A DNA stretch of 64,000 nucleotides from Methanococcoides sp052057775 (GCF_052057775.1 NZ_CP195121.1:2232001-2296000), one strand, 5' to 3'. Shown: positions 41,197 through 51,040, counted from the first letter of the stretch. Translations and numbers: made by a program. Notes: generated by a model not told the origin, from the letters alone.

Positions 41197-43728
41197 TCAT
41201 TCAACGAAACGCGATGTGGAAAGGATACATGGATTTCCTGACCACTCACCACAAACAAGCCTTGTCTCAACCTTATACAAAGTACCTTCAGCGCTCACCA
41301 TAAGCGTCTCGAACACAATGGTCTTTCCGACTTTTACTTTCGAGAGGATCGAATCCACATGGTCCCATTGAGATTCCGGATGAAGCTCAAGATAATGGAT
41401 ATCAGGATTTTCATCCGAATGATCACCCGCCATAAATCCAAGGAATTCGCCCACTGTTTTATTTGTATAAAGGACATAACCTTCCATGTCCATGACCACC
41501 AGTAGCTCATCCATCATATCAACAAGCGATCGCAGGTCATTGTATTTCAGGGAGATGCCTGACTCTGAGCGCATTTTTGAGATCGTGATTCCGATCTGAT
41601 TGGCTATCGTTTCAAGGGAAGCACGTGAGTTGTCAGGGATCTCGTATTCACTGTGTGATGAAAGACAAAGAGCTGCTATGACCTTACCTTCGTGCTTCAC
41701 AGGAATGATCGCCGTACCATGAAGACCTTCATAACGAAGCTTCTCACCGGTGCCAATAGCATTAAGTTCCGAATGATGTTTATATACCGGCTGACCGGTC
41801 ATGATCAGGCGGTTATGGACTGAATTTTTCGGGAAAACAGCAGTATCCACCACAAAACGATCAGACAGACCTTTATGTGCAACAAGCTTCATGTCCCCCG
41901 TGACCTCGTCCAGAAGATACAGCCTTCCGGAATCCACAGGGTCGATCTTCAGACTGAAGTTGAGCATCTGTTCAAATGTTTCCTCCATGGTGGTAGCAGA
42001 ACTGAGTACAGTATCAAGATCAAGCTGGATATGCATGAAATCATCAGAATGCTTCCTGTCGGTCACATCAACAATAATACCCTGCAGATACCTTACATTC
42101 CCTTCCTCGTCATGTTTTATGAAGGTCCTCTCATCAACCCAGCGCACATCCCCATGCTTGGTAAAAATGCGGTACTCCTGATTAAAGTCCATGAAACCTG
42201 CATCCACCCTTTTTGCAAGTTCCTTTTGCACCCGTTCCAGGTCATAAGGATGGACTATATCTCCATAGGAAAGCCTGCCTGAAATGAAATCATCAACAGA
42301 ATAACCAAACTGGGAAACATTCTCAGATACGAACTCAACAGGCCAGTTCTCCTCGGCACGCCAGAGGAAAACAACCGCAGGGCTGCTTTTAATAACATCT
42401 GCAAGTATCTTCTGTATATCCAGTGAACGGTGAAGTTCCCAATCCGATTTCTTATGAAGCAGGATGTTCCACATCCCATTCATCAGAAGGGTCACCTGGC
42501 GCACATCAGACAGATCATAGTCTTCACTCTTATTGGCCAGGCCAACAAGACCAACGATGAGATCCCTTTCAAATATTGGGATACTAAGGAACCGGTCAAT
42601 TCTCATGTGTTCTTCAGGATAACCTTTCTTGGAGGGGTTCTCCTTTGAATAATCATTGATGATTATAGGGAGCTTCTGCCTCATCGACTCGACCCAGAGA
42701 CCTGCATGATCAACATGGGATGCCGGCTTCTGACCCTTAATGGAACATTCCTCCATAGCTTCCCCGGACCAGGACTCGATCGTGATGGTCTTCTCGTCCT
42801 CACCAACAAAAGCAAGATACCCCATCTGGCTTCCAGTCAGCCTTACAGCTTCAGCCAGTGAAAAATCAACGATCTCCTGAACAGAAGCATCCGTCATCTG
42901 GTAAAGGTTAAGCAGGGCTTCCATGCGCATTTCTTCAGTATGCAGAGCATTCTCGATCTTCTTGCGCCCGGTGATATCAACAATAATACCCTGAAGATAT
43001 ATGACCTCACCTTTAGAATTATGATGAAGGTGTGTCCTTTCGTCCACCCAACGGATCTCACCTGCCTTTGTAATTATCCGGTATTCCTGGAAGAAATCAG
43101 AATAACCACCTTCAGTTGATTTGGATACCCCTGCACGTACACGGCCAATATCATCGGGATGTACAATATCAGCATAAACAAGCCTGCCCGATGTAAAATC
43201 TTCCACAGAGTAACCAAACATACCAATGTTCTTTGAAACGAATTCAACGGGCCAGTCTTCTTCAGGCCTCCATAGGAATACTACAACAGGACTGGAATTA
43301 ATGACCGATTCCAGTGTGCTCTTCATTTCCAGAGCACCGTCCAGCAGAGCCATATCTCCCACCCTCTGCTCGGTTATATCAACAACTATACCATGATAGA
43401 ACCGGATATTACCAGACTGATCATAATGAACAGAAGTCCTCTCATCGACCCATCTGACCTCTCCCGAACGTGTGAGAATGCGGTATCTCAGGTCAAAGCT
43501 TGTGTCTTCTTTGTTCACATGACGCAATGATTCGGACATTACCATCTCTGCATCATCAGGATGGAGAATGTCAATATAGCGAAGCTTCCCGGAAATAAAA
43601 TCTTCTGCAGCATATCCAAACTGGGATATGTTCTCTGAAACGAAGTCCACAGGCCAGCCTTCTTCTTCCCTCCAGACAAAAACCATTGCAGGGCTTGAGT
43701 TGATCACGGAAGTAAAGACCTCATCCAT
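41197..43728 (-). CDS. Multi-PAS/GAF sensor protein lacking an output domain
   Basis: An 843-residue soluble sensor: PAS1 (about 1-120), PAS2 (about 130-255), GAF1 (about 265-425), PAS3 (about 435-560), GAF2 (about 565-720) and PAS4 (about 725-843). The first three PAS domains are near copies sharing INSSPAxVFxWRxEExWPVxFVSENI and the HPDD motif. It ends inside or just after the last PAS with no HisKA, HATPase, HTH or cyclase. It may signal by partner interaction. The start at ATG 43728 has no strong ribosome site; upstream frame is open but has no ATG. Confidence 0.88.
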   Translation of the reverse strand: MDEVFTSVINSSPAMVFVWREEEGWPVDFVSENISQFGYAAEDFISGKLRYIDILHPDDAEMVMSESLRHVNKEDTSFDLRYRILTRSGEVRWVDERTSVHYDQSGNIRFYHGIVVDITEQRVGDMALLDGALEMKSTLESVINSSPVVVFLWRPEEDWPVEFVSKNIGMFGYSVEDFTSGRLVYADIVHPDDIGRVRAGVSKSTEGGYSDFFQEYRIITKAGEIRWVDERTHLHHNSKGEVIYLQGIIVDITGRKKIENALHTEEMRMEALLNLYQMTDASVQEIVDFSLAEAVRLTGSQMGYLAFVGEDEKTITIESWSGEAMEECSIKGQKPASHVDHAGLWVESMRQKLPIIINDYSKENPSKKGYPEEHMRIDRFLSIPIFERDLIVGLVGLANKSEDYDLSDVRQVTLLMNGMWNILLHKKSDWELHRSLDIQKILADVIKSSPAVVFLWRAEENWPVEFVSENVSQFGYSVDDFISGRLSYGDIVHPYDLERVQKELAKRVDAGFMDFNQEYRIFTKHGDVRWVDERTFIKHDEEGNVRYLQGIIVDVTDRKHSDDFMHIQLDLDTVLSSATTMEETFEQMLNFSLKIDPVDSGRLYLLDEVTGDMKLVAHKGLSDRFVVDTAVFPKNSVHNRLIMTGQPVYKHHSELNAIGTGEKLRYEGLHGTAIIPVKHEGKVIAALCLSSHSEYEIPDNSRASLETIANQIGITISKMRSESGISLKYNDLRSLVDMMDELLVVMDMEGYVLYTNKTVGEFLGFMAGDHSDENPDIHYLELHPESQWDHVDSILSKVKVGKTIVFETLMVSAEGTLYKVETRLVCGEWSGNPCILSTSRFVE

Positions 43729-44028
43729 GGATTCAGGATCAAGAAAAGATTTTTTTGCCCCGTCAATATTCGTTTTTCCGGCAGATATCCGATCAACCCC
43801 TAAGTTTGTAGATATGTATAAGATTGTGACCCTATTTATACATTAATGCAAAGAACATACAAAAATTCATTTTGTTTTTTATAAGTATGTTATATCTCAT
43901 GAGAAATTTGACCTTAATAGGATAAAAAGCATTGTCACATGGGAAAGATACTCATAATAATGCAGAAATGGAAAATATTCCATCCATTCTGCAAAAACTA
44001 TATCACCATTCCTAATCTAATTCAACCT

Positions 44029-44934
44029 ATGGGCATTTTCAAAAATATAATTGGTCAATCATCTTTCAGGCGAAAGCTCAAGCAGATGGAAAAAACAGCA
44101 GAGAGCACTTATGGAAAAGGATACGTTCTTTTTGAACTTGGCCGATATGAAGAAGCACTGGAAAAATACGACGAAGCGGCAGATATACTGGATGAGATGC
44201 AGCAACTGCTTCTGGAAGAAGGGATAGAGGATGAGGCTAACAACGTTGCAAAAAGGGCAATGGATATCAGGTTCAATAAATGTTTCATCCTTTTCAGGCT
44301 TCAGAGATACGAGGATACCCTTCAGATCATCGATGAGACTTTGAGCAGGAAACCGGAAGACCCAAAGATCATATTCAGCAAAGGTTTTGTGCTTTTCAGC
44401 ATCAGCAGATATGAAGAAGCACTTCATATACTTGAAAGGGCTATTGAAATGCAACCGGAATTCCCTGATCCATGGTACTGCAAGGCCAATGCCCTTTATC
44501 AGATGGAACTTTTTGAAGATGCACTTGAAGCATATAGTAAAGCCATAGAATATGCAGGCATAATGGACTTTGAGTTTCCAAGATATTCCTTCCTGAACAT
44601 CAACCCCGACCCAACGATAAAGACAAATGCGGCAGGAGTATGGTATTCCAAAGCAAATACCCTTAGTAAGCTGGGAAGGACTGAAGAAGCTATCGAAGCA
44701 TACAGCAAGGCACTTGAAATAAGAAAATCATTCTCAGATGCATGGTACTGTCTTGGCAACTGCCTCGCAGAAGCCGGCAGGGATGAGGATGCAATAACTG
44801 CTTTGACAAACGCGATACAGATCGAACCTGATCTTATAGCAGCACGTGAGAACAAAGCAGAACTACTTTTAAAACTTGGAAGACCCGAAGAAGCAAAAGA
44901 AACACTTGAATACGATCCAGGTACCGGTAATTGA
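44029..44934 (+). CDS. Cytoplasmic TPR protein
   Basis: A 301-residue protein with about six TPR units (TYGKGYVLFELGRYEEALEKY, FILFRLQRYEDTLQII, GFVLFSISRYEEALHIL, ANALYQMELFEDALEAY, ANTLSKLGRTEEAIEAY, GNCLAEAGRDEDAITAL). No signal peptide. I start it at ATG 44029 (MGIFKNIIGQ) because a TATA-like AACTATATC lies ~28 bases upstream, giving a leaderless message; an ATG at 43939 would add 30 unlikely residues. Divergent from the PAS/GAF sensor. Confidence 0.85.
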   Translation: MGIFKNIIGQSSFRRKLKQMEKTAESTYGKGYVLFELGRYEEALEKYDEAADILDEMQQLLLEEGIEDEANNVAKRAMDIRFNKCFILFRLQRYEDTLQIIDETLSRKPEDPKIIFSKGFVLFSISRYEEALHILERAIEMQPEFPDPWYCKANALYQMELFEDALEAYSKAIEYAGIMDFEFPRYSFLNINPDPTIKTNAAGVWYSKANTLSKLGRTEEAIEAYSKALEIRKSFSDAWYCLGNCLAEAGRDEDAITALTNAIQIEPDLIAARENKAELLLKLGRPEEAKETLEYDPGTGN

Positions 44935-45402
44935 TCAGTACATGATCTTATCCGGTTTCTTCTCCCATTCGACAAGCAGGTCCCGACAGCCTTTGCATTC
45001 GACATGGGAGTTTTCCAATACGGATGCTGAAGCCCCTTTTTTCAGTATTTCATATATCTTCCCGTCATCAAAACCTATTGCAGCAACTTCCTCGGTGCTT
45101 GTTCCATAATAGACTTTTCCGATACGCGCCCAGCATATGGCAGAGAGACACATAGGGCAGGGCATTGTGGTGGCATAAAGCTCACAACCTGAAAGATCAA
45201 AAGTTCCAAGTAATGAAGAAGCTTCGCGTATAGCGACAATTTCAGCATGTGCAGAAGGGTCTTTGGTTCCAAGGACCCTGTTGTGCCCTTTGGAGATGAA
45301 CTTACCATCCTTTACAATCACAGCACCAAAGGGTCCGCCTTCGTTATTTTCCATACCCTTGCGTGCTTCTTCAACAGCAATATCCATGAAGTCGTCAGAC
45401 AT
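44935..45402 (-). CDS. Cytidine/guanine deaminase family enzyme, GuaD-like
   Basis: A 155-residue zinc deaminase: catalytic HAE (His52, Glu54) in DPSAHAEIVAIRE and PCPMC (Cys82, Cys85). Length, GGPFGAVIVKDG and the C-terminal FDDGKIYE resemble guanine deaminase GuaD of Bacillus more than tRNA adenosine deaminase. It would convert guanine to xanthine; cytosine-type activity is possible. It is last in a minus-strand run behind DUF447, with 3 bases between them, and abuts the convergent TPR gene. Confidence 0.85.
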   Translation of the reverse strand: MSDDFMDIAVEEARKGMENNEGGPFGAVIVKDGKFISKGHNRVLGTKDPSAHAEIVAIREASSLLGTFDLSGCELYATTMPCPMCLSAICWARIGKVYYGTSTEEVAAIGFDDGKIYEILKKGASASVLENSHVECKGCRDLLVEWEKKPDKIMY

Positions 45403-45405
45403 TAG

Positions 45406-46002
45406 TTACCTGTTCTCCCCAAGATGGTCCAGAAGAAGCTCCATTGCCTTTTTTTCACTTTTACCGCCGCACTTGTTCACAGTGCCTGAATAGGCCTTTA
45501 TGAGCCTCATGTACTTTTCGTCTTTTGTGATCTCATAGCGTGTTGCATGCACACAGGATTCGATCAGCAGATTGAAACCACGATTCACGGACTTCAGGAC
45601 AGATTCGTTCATACGTGCATGGAGAGGTTTGAGTTTTGCTACCAGCGCTTCGGAAGTTTCTTTTATATCAGTACACTCAAAGACAATCCAGCACATTGCA
45701 TTCTTAAGAACTGAAAAATGCCGACCGGCATTTGTAAAAACATCGAACTCAGAGTCATCGATATCACCAAAAGTGGTACGCACAAAAAGAACAGGATCGT
45801 AAACGAGATTTGCCACAAGCAAGCGCTCTGCCATGACATTGCTGTATGTTGTTGATCCTTTAAAGAGCCTCACAAGCAACTCATCATTCTTTCGAATTAT
45901 ACCCATCGGAGCAGCATTTGGAGACCAGCCATGATAGGTGGTCACTATCATTTCATTTATACCTTCATTTATTCCAAAAGTGTCAAGATCGATATGTGCC
46001 AT
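45406..46002 (-). CDS. DUF447 family flavin-binding-like protein
   Basis: A 198-residue DUF447 protein. The beginning NEGINEMIVTTYHGWSPNAAPMGII looks like the split-barrel fold of FMN-binding proteins. Members occur in methanogens and in methylotrophic bacteria using H4MPT-type C1 carriers, where DUF447 and CitG-like genes cluster with C1 genes. ATG 46002 overlaps the CitG-like stop by one base, so the two are coupled. The reaction is unknown. Confidence 0.8.
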   Translation of the reverse strand: MAHIDLDTFGINEGINEMIVTTYHGWSPNAAPMGIIRKNDELLVRLFKGSTTYSNVMAERLLVANLVYDPVLFVRTTFGDIDDSEFDVFTNAGRHFSVLKNAMCWIVFECTDIKETSEALVAKLKPLHARMNESVLKSVNRGFNLLIESCVHATRYEITKDEKYMRLIKAYSGTVNKCGGKSEKKAMELLLDHLGENR

Positions 46003-46973
46003 TAGAACCTCAAACCTCCAAGCAATGCTATGAAAATGCCTGCTATTATAATGTCAGCTGTGGATCCCGGATTCAGTTTTTGCCTCAGTAGTTCCTCATC
46101 GAAGTCCTCAATTTCACTCCGGAATGCGTTGATATCATAACCATTATTTTCAATTTGTGAGATAATATACTTTGCCTGTACAGAAACATTTTCCGCTGTT
46201 TCTATATTAGTCTTTGTCCGGATGAAAGTATCAGCATTTTCCGAAAGCAACTTCAGGAATGTGTAAACGATAACGTTATTGATGTCATCGATCCGATCCT
46301 CACCTTCGGAAGCTGTCATCAGACGGATTATTGTCTGCGCACAATATGCACAGTTCTTAAAGCCGGTCACCCACTCATTTGCGATCTGGTCATACCCCTG
46401 CGAGATCTTCATCAGATCGTACAAGGTCACCCCTTCTTCCTTCAACGAATCAAGTGAAGACTCGTCCTGAAGATCGAAATCGTCCACATCGTTCACACGA
46501 ACGCCTGCTGAACTGAAAGACCTGTAAAAGTCAAGGGCATCGTCATTATCAGATGAACGAACTGCCTCATGAGCACGGCTGATAAGCATTGCCACATCAA
46601 ATTTCCCACTATTATCCAGAAGTTGCCCTGCAGCCATGGAAAGTGGAATAAGCAGGAGAAATGCACCGAAGTGGGTGTTACCGCCGCTTTGCCAGCAATT
46701 GCTCTGGTAAACAGCATATTTAAGGCTCTCGCCAATAGATACACATCCTCTGGCTGCATTCTCAATTACAGGAGAAACGCTGATAGCTGATGCAAGAAAA
46801 TGCTCATACCTGGTATCATCATAGTCATGATGACGGTCTATATTCCCGGGTTTGGGGGATGATGAGACCTCAAGGACCATTGCAAGCTGAGCACAGCGTG
46901 CGATATAGGATGCTGCAGAGCCGAAGCTGCAGCAAGCATCATCGGACACCGGACCGCAATAATCAGGATTCAT
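46002..46973 (-). CDS. CitG-like triphosphoribosyl-dephospho-CoA synthase family protein (COG1767)
   Basis: A 323-residue CitG/MdcB relative with SSPKPGNIDRHHDYDDTRYE, SGGNTHFGAFLLLIPLS and NPGSTADIIIAGIFIALL. True CitG makes the prosthetic group of citrate lyase, which methanogens lack, so in archaea the family is thought to act on a different nucleotide cofactor, possibly in H4MPT-type cofactor synthesis; this is inferred. It overlaps the marker-9 gene by 11 bases and DUF447 by one. Confidence 0.85.
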   Translation of the reverse strand: MNPDYCGPVSDDACCSFGSAASYIARCAQLAMVLEVSSSPKPGNIDRHHDYDDTRYEHFLASAISVSPVIENAARGCVSIGESLKYAVYQSNCWQSGGNTHFGAFLLLIPLSMAAGQLLDNSGKFDVAMLISRAHEAVRSSDNDDALDFYRSFSSAGVRVNDVDDFDLQDESSLDSLKEEGVTLYDLMKISQGYDQIANEWVTGFKNCAYCAQTIIRLMTASEGEDRIDDINNVIVYTFLKLLSENADTFIRTKTNIETAENVSVQAKYIISQIENNGYDINAFRSEIEDFDEELLRQKLNPGSTADIIIAGIFIALLGGLRF

Positions 46974-48102
46974 TCACTGGTTTTTTAGCATTATCTAGTA
47001 TATAAGTTGCAAGGTCTTTCTTAAGCTTCATGTAATCTGCTGCAGAAAGGTCAAGCAGGTCAAGGACGCCATCCCTTAAGTAGCAGGGCTTTGAGATCTT
47101 ACAACACCATACGAGGCTGCCAAAGCAGGTACTATCACCAAATTCAAGAGGTGTTCCCTTTGCAAACTCCATTTTTATATTTGCAAACTCCCGGGGACTA
47201 TAGCCAAGCTGCCCGGCCTTATTGTGCACAGCACAGGGTTTGACCGGAAGACAGCAGAATGCAAGTCCGCGAAGGTCACCCTCGCCACGACAGACGTGTT
47301 TTGGTGAATTGTACCAGCCCATCTGTTCCTGAAGCAGGGTCACCTCATCAACAAGGTCATCTATGAGATGTGGGTCCTGAAGAACGCCTCTTGAAACAGA
47401 GACCATATCAGCACCTCTTGAGAACATCTCTTTAGCATCATCGAAATCAAGAACGGAATTGTTTCCGATCAGGAATATCCTGGAAGAATCACGTACACGC
47501 AATATTGCGCTCAGGTCAGCACCTGCACCTTCTTTCATGGCATCAAGATGAAGTATGTCGGCACCTGCCTTTTCAATGACCCTTACAAGAGCAATATCAT
47601 CAACAACGTTTGCCCTAACCTTTACGGAGAGAACGACACCGATCTCTTTGATCTTAGAGATCCATTCTGCCAGCCTAGGCTGATCCTTTATCAAAGCTTC
47701 ACCGACACCGATAGAGACCATTTCCTCCTGTCTGCAGTGAGCATCCAGCTCAAGAATGTAACCGGCTTCTTTTATGATCTCAGCAGCTTTTAGCAATGGA
47801 TCAAGAGTTGTGCTCCTGACATTAAAGGCAACAGCGCCATCTATATCGACTGCTTTTACCTCCTTTTCAAGGAACTCCAGCGGTGATCCGGTAATGAACT
47901 CTTCCCTGCCCCTCTCAACAAGTTTAGAAGCTGCAGCATTCGTCTCGCTGTCCAGATTATATCCACCGATCACAGCAAGACCGGCATTCTGTGCATGGGT
48001 ATTCGCAAACTCACTATTGGTAATTCCAGCCATTGGTGCAAGGGCTATGGGGTTACTGAATTTGACATAACCTACCTGCAGATCAAAAAGTTCATCACTC
48101 AC
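46963..48102 (-). CDS. Dihydrouridine-synthase-like protein with methanogenesis marker 9 domain
   Basis: A 379-residue protein. Residues ~1-255 form a DUS/dihydroorotate dehydrogenase-like TIM barrel (LAPMAGITNSEFA, VKVRANVVDD, IGNNSVLD). The C-terminal ~110 residues are the marker 9 domain with many Cys (HVCRGEGDLRGLAFCCLPVK, CFGSLVWCCKISKPC), likely an iron-sulfur site. The family is restricted to methanogens and its function is unknown. It heads the operon with the CitG-like, DUF447 and deaminase genes. Confidence 0.88.
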   Translation of the reverse strand: MSDELFDLQVGYVKFSNPIALAPMAGITNSEFANTHAQNAGLAVIGGYNLDSETNAAASKLVERGREEFITGSPLEFLEKEVKAVDIDGAVAFNVRSTTLDPLLKAAEIIKEAGYILELDAHCRQEEMVSIGVGEALIKDQPRLAEWISKIKEIGVVLSVKVRANVVDDIALVRVIEKAGADILHLDAMKEGAGADLSAILRVRDSSRIFLIGNNSVLDFDDAKEMFSRGADMVSVSRGVLQDPHLIDDLVDEVTLLQEQMGWYNSPKHVCRGEGDLRGLAFCCLPVKPCAVHNKAGQLGYSPREFANIKMEFAKGTPLEFGDSTCFGSLVWCCKISKPCYLRDGVLDLLDLSAADYMKLKKDLATYILDNAKKPVNES

Positions 48103-48237
48103 AATAAAAGCCTCATTGAAGGTTAGTTGTCTTAATTTGGGCTGTAAAAGAAGGTAGTTGCATATTAATGTAACGTTACAGCAAATAAATATATACAGAG
48201 AACAAGAGAATCAATCCAAAAAAAGAGAGGCTATCAA

Positions 48238-49056
48238 GTGAAAAACATAAAAGCCGCAGCGATCCAGATGGACATATCCCAGTGCAATAAACAGGACAAT
48301 ATAGACAAAGCGCTCATGCTTTCAGAGAAAGCGATCTCACATGGTGCGGACCTGATAGTTCTCCCGGAAGTATTCTCAACAGGTTTCTGCTACGAAGAAC
48401 TGGAAAATGCAGGAGAGTCCGAACCATTCCCTACGATCGAAAGGCTAAAAGAATTCTCAAGACATAACTCGTGTGTTATGATAGGTTCCATTATAGGGAA
48501 AAGTGAACCCGATCTTAATAAGAACGAACTGGCAAAAAATAAAGGAACCGTTTTCACGAATCTGGGATTCTGCATCGAAAATGGAGAACTTGCAGGAACA
48601 TACACCAAAACACACCCATTCGGAAGGGAAAAAGGCTATTTCAGAGCCGGGAACAGTATCGAACCCATATGCCTGAAGAGTCTCGACATCACCATCGGAC
48701 TGCAGATCTGCTATGAGATACGCTTTCCGGAAATTGCAAGAAAGCTTGCGATCGAAGGTTCCGATATCCTCGTGACCATCGCAGAATTCCCGAACCCCCG
48801 GGAATACCAGTGGCGTTCACTTGCAACAGCACGTGCTGTTGAGAACCAGATATACCATGTCGCCTGCAATCGAACTGGCTCTGATCCCGATTCCACGTTC
48901 TTTGGGGCCACAATGATACTTGACCCTCTTGGAAATGTCCTTGCAGATGCAGAAGATAAAGAGTGCATTATAATTCATGAGATAGACTTTTCCATGATGG
49001 AACAAACAAGACAGGCGATCCCGGTATTCAATGACCGCAGGCCTGACCTTTATTAA
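48238..49056 (+). CDS. Nitrilase-superfamily carbon-nitrogen hydrolase
   Basis: A 272-residue amidase with the Glu-Lys-Cys triad: Glu44 in VLPEVFSTGF, Lys near 122 in AGTYTKTHPF and Cys near 158 in LQICYEIRFPE. It hydrolyses an amide or carbamoyl bond, perhaps an omega-amidase or a carbamoylputrescine/N-carbamoyl substrate; specificity is not readable. GTG 48238 follows an AGAGAGG run. Divergent from the marker-9 operon with a shared AT-rich promoter region. Confidence 0.9.
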   Translation: MKNIKAAAIQMDISQCNKQDNIDKALMLSEKAISHGADLIVLPEVFSTGFCYEELENAGESEPFPTIERLKEFSRHNSCVMIGSIIGKSEPDLNKNELAKNKGTVFTNLGFCIENGELAGTYTKTHPFGREKGYFRAGNSIEPICLKSLDITIGLQICYEIRFPEIARKLAIEGSDILVTIAEFPNPREYQWRSLATARAVENQIYHVACNRTGSDPDSTFFGATMILDPLGNVLADAEDKECIIIHEIDFSMMEQTRQAIPVFNDRRPDLY

Positions 49057-49162
49057 AAAGATAGGATGATCCGTTAAAATTTAACAAAGGGATATGGTAT
49101 GAAACAACAGATATGGAAGATCATACCCCTATCTATTAATTTTAAATTTCAGGATTTATGTA

Positions 49163-50140
49163 TCAGACTTTAAAATGAACATCAAGTCCGAGAATATGAA
49201 CAGCACCGCCGGCGATATCACGTGCGATCTCTGCACATCCAATGGCAGCACTCCACTTGCCAAGCACATCCGGCCTGACACCCAGATGCCTTCCTATGCG
49301 TTCAACAACGAACTCATGTTCACCCATGGAGCCGGCAAGGAACACCTTGCCCCTTGAGCCAAGGTCTTCCATGAGAACCTGCATTGCAGCAATCTCCATG
49401 GCAGCAAAGAGTGAAATACGTTCCATTGCAAGCACAGCCTCATCCTCACCATCATCAAGTGAATTGAGAAGTTCAGCGACACTGGAATAGGGACTGCGGC
49501 TTAGTACCCCGGCATTCATGAAGGCCTGATTTGCACTGCATTTACCTGCATCGACGTTCCTTATGGCTTCAAGGTCGAGCGGACCGTGCTGGGTACCCGG
49601 AGCAAATATGCAGGCATCGATAGCACCTGCAAGCCTGCCTCCGCAAACACCGACGGTCACGGTATTGGAGCTGATATCAGAGACCACGAGATCATCTACA
49701 CCTTTGCATCTGGCATTGTATGCGATACCTATCTTTTCGGGACTTGTTGAATGTGAGAATACGTTCATCCGGGCATCAGTATTGCTTTTTGAATGGATAC
49801 CGGGGATCAGTACAGCTGGCATAACAGAGTCCCTGATCGCATCGAATACGAGAGTACCTGCTCCGGTCTTCTTCCCAACACCTTCGATGCTTACGACACC
49901 ACGGGCTTCGACATTCTTGAGATCCTCAATGGCAACTATGCCATCACCCATGGAATAAGTAACTGCAGCAAGTTCAATATCAGTGATGTCAACCCCAAGC
50001 CCTGATGTGAAAGATGAAATTATCTCATCTCCGGACATGAGTGCCACTTCTGAGCGCGGCAATTCGAATGTTTTCACACCGTCTTTTTCGATCCCGGCAA
50101 AACGCATTGCATTGGTACCGTGATCAACACCGACGAACAT
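49163..50140 (-). CDS. Methanogenesis marker protein 12 (UPF0285)
   Basis: A 325-residue member of UPF0285/methanogenesis marker 12. The N-terminal MFVGVDHGTNAMRFAGIE and the later VSDISSNTVTVGVCGG and FLAGSMGE segments are the phosphate-binding motifs of an ASKHA (acetate/sugar kinase, Hsp70) fold, so it probably binds ATP. Restricted to methanogens; function unknown. Supported by AAGGTGTAATTT before the ATG. Downstream of the DUF2103 gene by 19 bases and likely cotranscribed. Confidence 0.9.
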   Translation of the reverse strand: MFVGVDHGTNAMRFAGIEKDGVKTFELPRSEVALMSGDEIISSFTSGLGVDITDIELAAVTYSMGDGIVAIEDLKNVEARGVVSIEGVGKKTGAGTLVFDAIRDSVMPAVLIPGIHSKSNTDARMNVFSHSTSPEKIGIAYNARCKGVDDLVVSDISSNTVTVGVCGGRLAGAIDACIFAPGTQHGPLDLEAIRNVDAGKCSANQAFMNAGVLSRSPYSSVAELLNSLDDGEDEAVLAMERISLFAAMEIAAMQVLMEDLGSRGKVFLAGSMGEHEFVVERIGRHLGVRPDVLGKWSAAIGCAEIARDIAGGAVHILGLDVHFKV

Positions 50141-50159
50141 AAATTACACCTTAATAAAG

Positions 50160-50507
50160 TTAGATATCAAAAAGCAGGGCATTAAGCTCTTCCATTACAC
50201 GCTCACCTTCATCGTGAGTGGCAACTGTTGTAACGATCCTGATCTCCTGTGAGGAAGTACCGTGTGACAAAAGCATTCTAAGGTTGCCTCTTTCATCAGG
50301 ACGCAGGACCTTTGCAGTGAGATTTCCACCTGGAGAGCTCTTTCCTTTGACGGTTATAACAGATGGGATGATACTCTTGACCTCTTCGTGCTGACTTATG
50401 ATACCAAGGACCTTTTTCCCCTGGCGTTCACCAATAACAGTTGTGTGAGCACCGTGAAGTTTTGCTTTTAGTGTCGTTTCCCAGTTCACAATCGATTTAT
50501 CTTCCAT
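50160..50507 (-). CDS. Small DUF2103-like protein
   Basis: A 115-residue protein resembling DUF2103 (COG4031-type, from memory), soluble and basic, with a core KLHGAHTTVIGERQGKKVLG and the VITVKGKSSPGGNL segment. No cysteine or histidine cluster for a firm metal site. It precedes the marker 12 gene in the same direction. Function unknown; membership of the family is moderately sure. Confidence 0.6.
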   Translation of the reverse strand: MEDKSIVNWETTLKAKLHGAHTTVIGERQGKKVLGIISQHEEVKSIIPSVITVKGKSSPGGNLTAKVLRPDERGNLRMLLSHGTSSQEIRIVTTVATHDEGERVMEELNALLFDI

Positions 50508-50614
50508 GCACGAAATTTGAAAAGCTGATATAAAAACGTTACTGAGATATATAAATCAAAAAGTAGATCGAAAAAGAAAGGGAAAGGACATGCACTTTAT
50601 CGTGCCCTATCCGA

Positions 50615-51040
50615 TCAAATGTTATGTACGTCGCTCATATCGAGAAGACGGATGTTTGCGCCATCAAGGGCCTTGACAGCACCCCGGATATCATTGACAC
50701 GTACGATAAGGAAGGCCTTCTCTGTCTTAGTGACAAATGCATAAGCATAATCGATATTGATGTTCTTTTCACTAAGAACATCAGCGATCATGGCAAGCTG
50801 ACCAGGGATATCCTCCATCTCAACACCGAGGACATTGGTCTCGGATACAGTAAAACCTGCATCATGGAGCACTTTATGAGCCATATCCGGCTCATCAACA
50901 ACCATCCTGATGATTCCGAAGTCACCGGCCTCTGCAATAGTGAATGCACGAATATTGATGCCGGCCTCCTTGAACTTCTCAGCAATGTTTGCAAGCCTTC
51001 CTGGCTTGTTCTCTGCAAATAATGAGATCTGTTTGATCAT
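50615..51040 (-). CDS. Two-ACT-domain amino acid sensor protein
   Basis: A 141-residue protein made of two ACT domains (about 1-65, QISLFAENKPGRLANIAEKF; about 70-140, VEMEDIPGQLAMIADVLSEK). Such stand-alone pairs are found beside aryl-CoA ligase and indolepyruvate oxidoreductase genes in archaea and probably bind aromatic amino acids. It starts 57 bases after the aryl-CoA ligase and may modulate it. Confidence 0.9.
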   Translation of the reverse strand: MIKQISLFAENKPGRLANIAEKFKEAGINIRAFTIAEAGDFGIIRMVVDEPDMAHKVLHDAGFTVSETNVLGVEMEDIPGQLAMIADVLSEKNINIDYAYAFVTKTEKAFLIVRVNDIRGAVKALDGANIRLLDMSDVHNI

